From Apostichopus japonicus (Eukaryota; Echinodermata; Holothuroidea; Aspidochirotida; Stichopodidae), in contig NC_092580.1 of NCBI RefSeq assembly GCF_037975245.1, positions 21,686,501 through 21,750,500 on the forward strand: a stretch of DNA of 64,000 nucleotides, read 5' to 3'. The notes below the pieces were generated by a model. It worked only from the letters and a program-made list of their open reading frames with translations. It did no database searches and was not told where the DNA came from. Made by a program: the position numbers and the translations under genes. Numbering within the stretch: the first letter of the stretch is position 1; every line of letters begins with the position of its first letter. This document shows positions 27,891 through 38,948 of the stretch, piece by piece.

Positions 27891-27896
27891 AATAAA
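27891..27896 (+). promoter_or_regulatory. Polyadenylation signal candidate
   Basis: The AATAAA lies 41 bases after the stop codon of the proposed terminal exon at 27747-27850. It supports reading that exon as a real 3' end. Confidence 0.35.
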
Positions 27897-30260
27897 GAGT
27901 TTGAGTCACAATGGTTGCATAGTTAGCTGTTTAGAGTCACTTTCCTAATTGCCTACTTAGGGCATGCTTAGAGTCCACTAGGTGATGTTTATCCATTGTA
28001 TATCTCATCTACAATGAATAAATCAATCTAGGTTTAATAGACACAATTAAACTATGGTTGGATTTCTTGGATTAGTAAGAAAAGCGTCAACATACACACT
28101 TAAAAACAGACTGCAATCAGACATGGTCCGACTGACCCAAATAAAGTTTGTCATTTATTTTGAAGGTGACATACTATACAAATGTCCCAACTTTATAGCT
28201 TAATGTCTGCATGCTGCCTCATGACTGAAAAGCATTTCATTCCAATGAGCAATCACAGATAAATTCTATTCATTTCTAATTTAAAGTCTTTGACAGCCAA
28301 CTTCCTAAATTTTAAATGAGTGAACCTTGGCTATAATCTAGTTCCACTGAGAAGTACAATTTGGATTTTGTTCTCTTTCGGAGATACTTGAGGTAGTTTT
28401 GCAGAGCATGACTGTTATTTTGTTGAGATGAAATTCCCTTTACTAAATTGGCTCTTTTGCATAAATTCACATACAGTTGGCTCAACAGCATGTGAACATT
28501 ATGTCACACTTGCTTCTAAATCAAGGGTGTAGCCTAATGATAGTTACTACTATTTTGTTAATATGGCCAAAACAAAATGAACTTTGATGCATCTGACATT
28601 GTCATTAGGACTGTAAGTGCTATTATTTCTATCCTGTAGGATATTTTCCAAGGATATCCAAAGATCCACAGGTGTTTGGAGTTAAACATGGAATATTCTC
28701 TGACCAAGATGTAGTGGCTCATGTAATTTTATTGCTCTTCTGAGTCATAATTTGTTTGGTCATAATGCTGAAAAATGTCAAAACTTACCTGGTTTGGCTA
28801 ATTTATGAAGCTCCTCACTTACCTGTCTCCACAAAGATTTTCAATCTTCCACTACTACTGTGTGTTGAGCCAACTGGTAACCAGTTAGCACTGACCTCTG
28901 ACCTCTGCAGGTGGCCATGTCTAGGTCTGGATGGGTTCTTAGTAATGTCATAGGTCATACTCTACTGGCTCCTCCACGTTTTTTTCCATGAGTAATTAAC
29001 CTACCTGTCTCCATTCAAAGGTTAAGAGACAGACCTACATTTTAAAAGCTTTTTTTTTTTTTATGGACTGTGTCAGTGTTTGACATGCCGTTATCTAACA
29101 TTTGAATTTTTTGTTGTAGTTCTCAAGGATATTGTTGAATCTACACGGCTCAAGTTATGTTCCCATCCACACTGGTATGGATAACAGTAGGCTAGAGCTA
29201 ACTGTATGCCATCTAATGAGGAAACACAACACCATTCCCACTGACAAAGCTAAAGATCCCTGCTTCCATTTTACTTCATATGTGTTACTTTGTTATATTT
29301 CCTTTCTCATCCATTTTTGAATACACTCTACCTTTTTGAAGTTCTGTGGGCATATACTTATAGACCATCAATTCCAGCAAAAAACAACCTTGACAACAAA
29401 TCGGTAATTGATCTGATAAAAAAAAACCTCAGTCATCTACGGTAGATATTTTAAAGAATGAACTGACAAATGGCAGACAAAGAGAGAAACAATTGTGACA
29501 CAGCCTAATTATCTTGAGAAATGAAAACTGATCGAATCAGAAGAGGACTGGAAGAAGGAGAAGCTATCGAACGAACGAACGGTAAGATAATACCGATTCC
29601 CGCAGGTATCACCGTCCTTGTACACTTCAACTGATCTCAAGCTATTTGAGGAAGGACAGGCATATAGACGGATTTCCAATGACATCCGCCATCTAGTATT
29701 ATCCACAATCAAGGGGCTAGGGTGAGGGACCTGTGGGATAGCAGTCTAAGCACAGTTAAAACTACACTACTGCACATGCAGTGATGCTTTCAAAATCTTT
29801 AATCTATTTGCCTATCACCTGTCACATACAGTATTTTGTGTCCACTACTAGCTACCCATGTATCTCTGCTTACCTTGGCCAGACTTGTAAACAGCTACTC
29901 TCACTACATATCTCAAACATTCCCAACTTTAATGTGAAACTGTTTTTTTTCTTCTGAAGATTGAGTGGAAACATGGGAGGCAATTTTTCGCAGTTCTCAT
30001 AAAAAATTTAAGTTGCCAGCTATTGTATCATCAGTTGGGGCTTTATTAAAGGTTTATGTATTTCATGTACAACGTTTTACATAGTTAAATTACATAGGTT
30101 TGCCACACACTAACATAGTTCACATACTGTACTCTTGCCAATGAGCTGATTTTTGCAAAATAATTCAAACTCGACTCGACGTTGCATCTCCGCGACTGAC
30201 ACCCATGCATACAGGACTGTGATCGGGGCATATAACAAATCTTCAATAAATTGTTTGTTT
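27897..30260. other. No firm gene; weak exon-like patches
   Basis: Weak + strand signals include an acceptor TTTCTATCCTGTAG at 28640 followed by 34 open codons, and ATG at 29521 running to a GTAAGA donor at 29582. A - strand ATGGCGG lies near 29690. None links to another exon or to a family I know. Confidence 0.4.
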
Positions 30261-30312
30261 GTATGCAGGCGAGTATCCAGGGGGGGGCGTTGGGGGCGCG
30301 CGCCCCCCGGGT

Positions 30313-30421
30313 AAGAAAAAGGAGAGGAAAAAAAAGAGAAGAAAAAAGGGAAAAAAAAGGGGGAAAAGAGGAGGAGGAAGGAAGGGAAAAGAAAAAGAAG
30401 GAGAGAAAAAAGAGGAGGGAG
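30313..30421 (+). repeat. 109-base uninterrupted purine tract
   Basis: Every base from 30313 to 30421 is A or G. Tracts this long can form triplex (H-) DNA. It lies just inside the left end of the 30266-32140 element and explains the lysine/arginine-rich frame there, which is not a gene. Confidence 0.9.
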
Positions 30422-30839
30422 TAGAAGAAATATGCCAAGACATCGGGAAGAGAAAGACGAACAGTGACATCATTACAGCGCTGATCCCTAATATATACAC
30501 AGGGTAGCCAGTGATGGATCGAGGATGTCGGAAGGGGCGTGCACATCACCCTACCCCTTTCACCGACAACTCCATTTTTGACGTTTCCATTTTTCCTCTC
30601 TCACTAATGTATCTATATATATACTATATATGGTCTACCATAACGCGTGTGTGTGTATGGACGCCTTAAACAATTGTGCTATGAAACCAACTGTGGCTGG
30701 TCTTGAACTCGACCGAGTCGTCGGGGTACATGACGCATTTCGGGAAGGGGGCGACCGCCCCCCCCAGCACATATTATTTTTATGATATCGCTAGTAAATT
30801 CAATATAGAAAATGCTTAGATGCAACTAACAAGGCAGTG

Positions 30840-30984
30840 GAAGTGTCATATCCAGCGATCTGGGAGGCATTTTCGGCCAAAATTTTCTTGTACGCTTCGC
30901 GCCAACCCGTGGTGGCGCTACGCTTAGATAGTTTACCTACAGGCTTCGCCCCTCCCTTGGCAAAGTATTCGCTATACGCGCCTG
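30840..30984 (+). repeat. Shared element 3' module, copy A
   Basis: It contains TTTTCTTGTACGCTTCGCGC and GTGGCGCTACGCTTAGATAG and finishes at CTATACGCGCCTG. It is homologous to copies at 32004-32140 and, on the other strand, 48904-49012. The apparent peptide ALRLDS in all three is a by-product of this DNA repeat. Confidence 0.75.
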
Positions 30985-32003
30985 TTCGAATTTGTAAAGC
31001 ACACAGCAGATATCAGTGAGCATGAAAATTGAGGTTCCATGATGAACAGCCTCAAAACTGTCGATGTGTGTAGTCATAGTAACCCATTTGATTTTGGGGG
31101 CTGTAACAACTTACCCGAAAAATATAACCTAAATTGTTCGCGCGCTGTGCGCGCGTTTAACATGTTACTGTCAATATCATATAAGTAAGCATCGGTTATT
31201 ACATCGCATGCCATCGTGTACTGTATACGGTTCGTGGAAATTGCGCAGTATACCGCGGGATGCTGTAAACAACAAAATGTCTTATGTACATGGAGAAAGA
31301 GCATGGAGGTCCAATTATGTAAAATTCTCTTTTACATTAGTAATGTCGAATTAGTCGGCCAAGCTTACAACTTTATTTTAATTATCAAGGAGATATTTTT
31401 TAAACTATTCATTTCCTTTAGCTACATCATTGCAATTTATTTTTCTTTCAGTAGGAGCCCCCGTCTCCTACGCCTATGTGTGTAGTGTTCGGTTCAAGGA
31501 AATATCTGCTATTTTTTCATTTCCTTCAATCAAGTTTTATAATAGCCGTTATAAGAGGTTTTAATATTTCTACACCAATAAATTAGTGTGTCTGAATTTT
31601 CGAAAATTTCCTGACCAACATTCTTCATCATACTTCCCTCTACTCGTGTAATTTTTACCAGTCTGTTAGGGGTTCAAGGAGGTTTTTCTATATTGGTTGT
31701 CCATAGATGACATTTTTGCCAATATTATGGGTATGTTTTGAAGTGAGTTTATTCACGAGAAATGTGAATTTTCAAATTCTGAACAAATAATGGGCTGAAA
31801 ACCTTCAAAAGTGCACTGTCGGGTATTGTGGACCGCGACGTAGAATCACCTACAAAAGCAATGATCCACAGGAGATGCGATGAGGTCGAACATGATGTGT
31901 GACTGGTGAGAATCTTCAAAAAGGTTATGGATGGAAAGAAAACTATTGGGAAATACTTGGTTCTCAGGCAAAAGTCTACATCTGGTTGCTCATTTTCAAG
32001 CCC

Positions 32004-32140
32004 GAGAAGTGCCATTTCCGGTGATCTGGGGGGTATCAAAACCAGAAACTTTCTTGTACGCTGCGCGCCAACTGATGATGGCGCTCCGCTTAGATAGTTA
32101 TTCGCACCCCCCGGGTTAAAAAATCCTGGATACGCGCCTG
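32004..32140 (+). repeat. Shared element 3' module, copy B
   Basis: This is the same module as copy A, with TTTCTTGTACGCTGCGCGCC and GGCGCTCCGCTTAGATAG. It ends in the intact inverted terminus CCTGGATACGCGCCTG. Confidence 0.75.
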
Positions 32141-32145
32141 GTATG

Positions 32146-35100
32146 TGATTAAACAATATTGATACATCATTTAACATTTGTGTGTGTTATTGTACTTATT
32201 ACTACTGTAACAATTCCTTGGAAAGCCTCATGTACCTGGGCTGCACACTTGGCATCAAAAAGGCTATACTTGTTCATAGCTTACAAAATATGTTTATTTA
32301 AAATACAATGGTTTAGTACTTATACAGACACCCTGGGGGTGGTTAGCAAATAGCTGTTAAAACCTTTGATTTTAAAAGTTCTTTTTGTAACACACTCAAT
32401 GCCTTAAATCCTGGGAAATTAACACTTTTTCCAAATTTGATCGACTGTTCACACCAACCCGTCCACCTTTCTGTAAAAGAAAAATTAGCCATAAAAGGAA
32501 GCCAATAAAAGGTTTTCATAAAGAACAGCAGCAGGTCTCAATTGTAATTTTAACCTGTTCAGTTCATCAATTCTTTGTAGCACCATCAAACTTATTCTTT
32601 TTTATTTTCTTTTTCAAGACAGCCATCGTTAAAATTTGAACAGATTTGGGTTTGTTGGTTTCACAGTTTGTTGATTTATATGACTAATTCAAGTAAGAAA
32701 AGATTATGGGTAGGCTATAAAATGTTAATATGATCAACTATCGAAAATAGTTCAAAATTACCTTTACTTCAAACTCTCAAAGCTCATACACAAGGTTGAC
32801 ATGAATTACAGTACATATGAGAAAGGTTGCAATTTACAAAGCTTATCAGAGTGTTCTTATAGTGAGCACTGCTTTATAAAGTCATCTGAAATCATATTTT
32901 GGTTACTTGAAAAGATACTTCAGAAAGACTGCAAAGTTAAAAGTGAACAATGAAATCAACACAGGGATCGGATCTAGGCTGGGAATCCAGGATTAACTCT
33001 GACTAGCTGACTACTGTAATTACTCTGAGAGTTACGAATATCATTGTAACCTATGTAAAAATTAGCTATTGCACCATTTCACTAAGCTTGTTTATTCCGT
33101 ACAGCAAGCTCTGCTCATAAGTGTCAATAAGCAGGCCATAGTGAAAGAAAACTTGGATAAATTTGTTTTAAATTTGATGTGGTCCTTCAGTTTCATCCAT
33201 CAAAGTTTGTAATTTTCTCATTTCTAGAATCCAATTCTCTCCATGGTCTTCTTTTATGGCTCTGACTGGCTGACATAGTGTCATGTGACCACTCTATGTC
33301 AATCTGTTATTTTTGTAATTAATGGATTGGAGACTTCATCGGCATGCATTTAAATATAAAGTAACAGGACATATTTCAGGAGTATGCTGTTACTTGGCCA
33401 CAGGGTTCAGAGTCTCTTTCGATCACACTCACAATTTAGTATTTCATGCACATACAGTTGTACTGTCCATGCAGTAACTTTAAATCAAAAGCTTAGCCCT
33501 ACCTATCATCATATTCACGATGGTTATTCCATGCTTTTTTTTACACTTAATTTTGAGCCAATTTGGATGTACGTAGACCTAGAGAAAGCAAAATGCAACA
33601 CTTACCGTTCCAGACTGCCATTTCTAAATTAATATATTGCCTTATGGCTGCCTGTTAATCGTACAAGGGGCCTACATTTTTTTTGAAGTCAAACAACATG
33701 TTTTGTTAACCTCATAAAGCAAACAATAAAAGGCTTGGACAAAACCAAACATTATGCACCAGTAAGTTACACAAACCCGAAGAAACTATAAACCTGGTGT
33801 TTTCAGCAAGCTACTAAAATACCCTTCAGAAAGACCTAGAAGTGTCTTACGCTAATACTGGAGATTGTCCAGTATTGTCCAGAGCTTATATTATATCCAT
33901 TAAGAGATTATGTCCATTAAGAGACTAAATTATGTTATATTACATCCAGCGATTATATTGTCCAGAGATTGTCCAGTAATGTCTCACCTACTGCTGGAAA
34001 TGTATGACATTCCTGAAGACTATCCAGGTGGTTAATATACCTTTAAAATTTTCTGAAGCAATTCATTCCTTAATCCTCCCCCAATGGCATGTGCATAATC
34101 AGGCTAGAAGATTAAAACTAGCAAACATGTATGAAATGATTCTACTGCTGGTGCCTATCTCATGAATGTAACTAGAAATTTAAATTTATATAAAAAATGA
34201 TCATAATAATAGTAATATCTTTCAGTTTCATTCTATCATCTAACCTTATATCTAAACTTACAGGTTCTCTTTTTTTTCCTTTTTTTTTATATTTCAGGTC
34301 CACGCAATTCAAAAATAGCCATTTCCCCCGTTTAGTAAAATATTTAAAAATACGAGCAGTAAAAGATTACAGTGTTATCATTTTAAACCAGAAATAGCAT
34401 GTCTGGCAGAATTTACTGTGCTGTGTTTGTTCGATTTAATCTCAAATCCACTGCAGTCAGATGTGGAGTCTGAGTGACAACAACACTACTTTAATACAAT
34501 GAGATGAAACCTTGCTATATCTCACATAATTTGATTGAGTGGGAAATACTAAGCACATTAAAGCCACCACTGTTATGGTTTATCATTACATTCAAACTCA
34601 CCAGGAAAGCTTTATTAGATTTGCTGAATCAATGCTAGAAATATAATTTTCCATGTATCAATATGACCTCAGTTTAATAGTTGGCAATATTCAACTATAA
34701 AGAAGAAAACAGTCAAGAAAGACTGGAAAGTATGAAACAACTACCTAAATACAGTGGGGATAAGGGTAAGGCAGTGGAACAGGAATTGGACAGCAAAAAA
34801 ATAATAAATAAATAAATAAAATGGGGGAGAACCAGAAACTTATTACAACTTCTAACAGGTATTGATTGACCATTCCCCCACAAATTCAGGCTACTGAAAA
34901 CCCCCGCTAAACTTCCACAGCAATTAGTTGTTTGTCACTAAGTTTAAAGAAATACTTGAACTCCTTTGAGCCCATAAATGACCTCATCAGATGAGCTCAA
35001 CTTATATTCAAGTCAGCAGAATGTTTGTGACGTGCTTCTACTTTCAAAGCCTATTTTGTGTGTTCTTGTTTGCCTGTACTAAATCGCACTCATGTTTTTT

Positions 35101-35485
35101 TTTTAGTACCAAAGGAATGAGTATCCTACTATCGGCATATTCTTCCATGTTTTTGGCTTAAGTCTGGAAACTTGTGAATAATATTTTCTTAAATACAATT
35201 CACACGTGATTTGCTTAATCTGAATTAGGCTTTTGATTCATTTGAATCGTGAATTAATAAAAAAATGAATAAAAAACTTGAAAAAATAAATCCAGAAAAC
35301 TTACAACCCTCAATTATCTCTCTCCAGGTAACTAAAATTGAGGGCAGTCTTTCAGATCTGAAAGAAAGACCTCAGAGAAGCAGAATAAGTGTCACAGGTG
35401 CAACTATGCACATTTTGGCTCAAAAGTCAAGTACAAACTGTACATCTCAAGTTTATATAGCCAGCCATAGGAGCTTGCAACTTAC
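32146..35485. other. Presumed testin intron or intergenic DNA
   Basis: If the testin-like gene continues leftward, this is its second intron. I searched by eye on the - strand for the CxxC and YEWAPP segments expected next and did not find them. Confidence 0.4.
33859..33990 (+). repeat. Short-unit degenerate repeat
   Basis: GAGATTGTCCAGT(A)ATG/TTGTCCAG words and ATCCATTAAGAGA / GTCCATTAAGAGA words recur across 130 bp. No gene signal is seen. Confidence 0.6.
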
Positions 35486-35568
35486 CTCCAGAAATGCAGA
35501 GCAAGCCCAGGACAAGCATCCCCACATTTTAAACAAGGCTGTCCTCTGTCAGGATCATAGTTGGGTAC
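35486..35568 (-). CDS. TES: Testin-like Cys-rich exon
   Basis: Acceptor CTCCTTTTAG, donor GTAAGTTG, 83 bases. Paired cysteines (CLKC, then C four residues on) and HFW match the testin/LMCD1/Prickle-type region preceding PET. The overlapping 129-codon + strand frame is a shadow of this exon and its surroundings. Confidence 0.75.
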
Positions 35569-38060
35569 CTAAAAGGAGAACAATACACAATGAATATTCA
35601 TCATTTCTCAAAGAAATAAACAGTATACTAGAGCAGCAATCTCTTCTGCTATAAAAAGGTTTAAGACTTTCCAAAAAGTACTATCCTGATGCTTTACATT
35701 TTTTGCAGAGATAAACTTGTACAAACTGTCCCAAAAAACTGTTGCAAAATGTGCCACCGTTCACTACGTTGCCTTTGTGACCAACTACGCTGCCTTTGTA
35801 CATTCAATGTCATCTTTGTTGTTTGCCAAATATGTATCTGATTAGGAAACATTTCATCGATACCAAAATTTCACACACTAACCTTTTAATTGTATGCCTT
35901 ATGTGTGTTGCATAAAGGGTAGAGGTTAGCAATTATTTTGTTACATTGAACATGCATTTCATGTATACAGACTAGAACATTTACCTAAGAATATAGATGA
36001 TTTTTATTAAAGATAGAAATCAGCAACAAGTCTCATCATTAAAATTACTACTATTAATATAAGGGAAAAAAATAATAATTGACACTCAAAGGTTATTATT
36101 TTGAAAAGTCTGGGGCCAGTCCTGTTCTAAGCCATTTCAAAAAGATACTGTACATAGTTAGTCCATATTACTAGTATCAACAACTGACCTCATAATATTG
36201 ATAGACTACATTGGTGATAGGAATCAACAAGGGAACTGTACATAGTCATTACTTGTGAGCCTTCTAATTCATATTATACCACGATTAATCGTGAAAACTA
36301 TTTATCACTTTATCATGTGTAGGAAAACCATATATCCCGATTTCCACTGGCATGTTGTCTTTTCTCTATATGAGCTTCCTTGGTGGATTTACAACATATT
36401 AAAATCTGTCCGGAACTCTTAGGTAAGTACTGTAGACCTCCGGCAAAGTTATTAAAAATATAGCTACCCTTAATTTAAGCACAGAAATTGGCAATGGCAC
36501 CAGTCCTGTAACCTTTCTGATCTTACAAGTCACATGCTTCAAATCTGCTGCTACCAAATTTTAGGTACACTGTTAGGATACCCTTCAATCCAAGTTTCTC
36601 TACAAGGCATGGGAAGCTCCTCAACTACGACACCAATAACCAGATGGGGACAACTTCTTCTCCTTTCTTTAAGGGATGACTCACATTTAATAAGTCTAAC
36701 ACAATACTGATGATGCTTATAATTTTTACCACATAGCAAGACTACGTAGCTATACCATAGTCCTTAACCTAACTTACATTTTTCTTGTTTTCTTTTAGAC
36801 CTAGCTTAAAAAGTGAGTTGTCTCAATTTCTTTGGGTTCTAATTTGTTCACTGGGTACTGTATAATTACACAACAGATATCAGGAATGAGTGTAATCTAT
36901 ACCAAATTATTCAAGACAAATATGCAAACACAGAGAACTTCATTTTAACACTTGCAAGCATTAAGTTTGTTGTATAGACAATTTTCTAAGACTGCCAGGG
37001 AAAAAATGTGGCATACATTCCTTTTGTACCATATCTTAAGAGTTTTTATAAGATCTCAGTGTTTCAAAGGCACATTTTTTAAATATGTCCTTATGCATTT
37101 TCATGATTTCCTCTCCTTTGAAGGCAGTTCTCATTATAATCTCAAGAAAAAAAAAAATGATCATAATTCATAGGGTGAACAAAATTGGGACAACTTGCAA
37201 GGCAACAGGCCAAACAGACATACATTACTGAGTGAGGTATACTTCATCCAAAACTGGTAAATACTTTGACATAAAAGTGTTATTTGTTATTTATTTGTTA
37301 TTTATTTATTGTTTTTGTGTTTTGTACACTAACATTTGAAAGCAATTTCTTGTTACATACTCACTTTTGATGTCCTTTTTATAAATATTTATATTTATAC
37401 TGGAAATAAATAAATGAAAATGAAAAAATACATGGGAAAAAACAACTATATATACCTTTTGTACAATGTGCACAACCGTGGAAACATTTCTTCGATCAAA
37501 TCATTAGTTTTCTGACAATTAAGTGCTAGGCCAAATGTGGAAACAATTTTGGACCCTCCACAGTATAGGCCTAACAAAAGTAACAACAGTACCTAAGACT
37601 AAGTTATAGGCTCTGTAGTACTACACCAGCTAGCTTTACTTTTGTTGGGCTATGTAATTGATATGATTGTCGCTCAACACTGGAATCAAGGAAGGCGATC
37701 ACAGTTCAAACAACAATTATGTGATAAATTCTGGGCCCAGCAGTATGCTTCTTGTTTAACAAATACTGTACCTATGTAAATGTATACTTAATTACTGTTG
37801 TTTAGAGCACACAATATTAGTACTAAATATTACTTATCATTGAACTAACGTAGGCTAAGTCTGGCCTATGCGAGTCTATAGTTACATAAACCGCTAGAGT
37901 AAGACTGGGGCAAAAGTCGAATGGCAAATGACAGGTAGGCCTAGGCCTACAGACAAGTAACACAGTCAACATAAGTGTTAATTTAGTGATCTCGATCGTT
38001 TACCATTTCTCGTTTTGCGGCTCTCTTCAAGGAAGGATCATTTGATGCGCCTCGTAACAT
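35486..38060 (-). CDS. TES: Testin/LMCD1-type LIM protein, first two coding exons
   Basis: Testin is a focal-adhesion and actin-linked scaffold with an N-terminal cysteine-rich region, a PET domain and three LIM domains. Exon 38060-38004 encodes MLRGASNDPSLKRAAKREM; exon 35568-35486 encodes VPNYDPDRGQPCLKCGDACP then GLALHFW. PCLKC...C.G..LHFWR is the conserved start of testin (PCLKCKEKCEGFELHFWR) and of LMCD1, and the basic first exon matches their LEKKVKKM-like leader. Both exons end at consensus donors (GTAAAC, GTAAGT), and phase 0 then phase 2 are consistent. The next exon should begin near RKICRNCKC. I did not find it in the 35 kb to the left, so the gene may have a very long intron or the remaining exons may have escaped my reading. 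Confidence 0.65.
38004..38060 (-). CDS. TES: Testin-like start exon
   Basis: This exon has 19 codons with an ATG at 38060, ending in phase 0 at GTAAACG. The neighbouring sequence is richer in CpG than the flanks, as expected at a promoter-proximal exon. Support is the phase match and the basic LKRAAKREM leader. Confidence 0.5.
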
Positions 38061-38591
38061 CTTTACAAGACTTCGATCAACCGTTCACTTCACTTTTGAA
38101 CATCTGAAATTGAGGATGAATAACGTCGATCGGAATTTATATGTTACACATCGTATCAAATTACGCTTTCCAAATAAACAGCGAAGCGATCACAGCTACA
38201 GATAAAGTGCTATAGATTATTATTAAGAATCTTCGATCTGGTGACTAAATCGTACGCTTTCAATCTTTTTTCTGATGAAAAGTTTGACCTGAGAGCAGCA
38301 AAAATGTATATATTAGTTTTATATGTATTACCTATGATTTTTGGTGTCTAAGAAAACCATTTGTAGTTGTTTTTGAACATTAAGTTTACACTACCAGTCG
38401 ATGTAGAAGCATCTATTTTTGTATTATCTGTCAAAATTCATTTCAGAGGGTGCACTGGAATATAATCAGTCTACATCGACCAAAATAGATAAGTGGTACG
38501 GTGAACACTAGCGAATCAAAACGACTCGCTTCCCTCAGGCTATCATGGAGAAGATGACAATTAACAATCGTTATATAGGTTCAGGTTCAGG

Positions 38592-38940
38592 CAGGGACGT
38601 AGCCAGGGAGGGAGCAATGGGGGAGCGATCGGTCCCACCCCTCCCTGTCCCCCTTTGAGAACCCCGAGAAATAAAATTTAACTAAAAGCAGGAAATATCA
38701 GGTTGAAGCATGGAGCTATAAACAGATCCATGGTTAAGAAAGCTAAGCGACCCTTCTCGATCTTTCCCCTGGAAGTTCGTCTGCTACGAAATACAACTCT
38801 TATTATTGTTTATTTCCTGCAACGTGGGAGGTATTTTGGGCAAACAATTTCTTTGTAATAATAATGCTCCCTTTGTGAGAAATGCCCTATTAAATTTCTG
38901 TCCCCCCCCCCTCCCCTTCAAATTTCTGGCTACGTCCCTG
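38592..38940. mobile_element. Short hAT-type MITE
   Basis: This 349-bp element has perfect 15-bp inverted ends CAGGGACGTAGCCAG / CTGGCTACGTCCCTG and a perfect 8-bp duplication GGTTCAGG (38584-38591 and 38941-38948). Its ends differ from those of the 48718-50060 element at two of 16 positions. It lies about 530 bp upstream of the testin-like start exon. It has no coding capacity. Confidence 0.88.
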
Positions 38941-38948
38941 GGTTCAGG

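Larger units (their letters stand above)
30266..32140 (+). mobile_element. Composite inverted-repeat element with 5-bp target duplication
   Basis: The ends are CAGGCGAGTATCCAGG and CCTGGATACGCGCCTG (one mismatch in 16). They are flanked by GTATG at 30261-30265 and 32141-32145. It holds two direct copies of a 3'-end module (30840-30984 and 32004-32140), so it probably combines two related copies. A second degenerate left end seems to start near 30499 (CAGGGTAGCCAGTGATGG). The open frames within it are not credible proteins. Confidence 0.7.

Noticed and set aside
30085-30549. 154-codon - strand frame and the Lys/Arg-rich + strand frame
   Set aside because: Both translate the 109-base purine tract and the G/C-rich element end. 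Composition is explained by the repeat.
31749-32177. 142-codon - strand frame
   Set aside because: It lies inside the composite element and overlaps the shared module copy B. No domain recognised.
35265-35654. 129-codon + strand frame
   Set aside because: It overlaps the convincing - strand testin-like exon with splice sites. No homology of its own.
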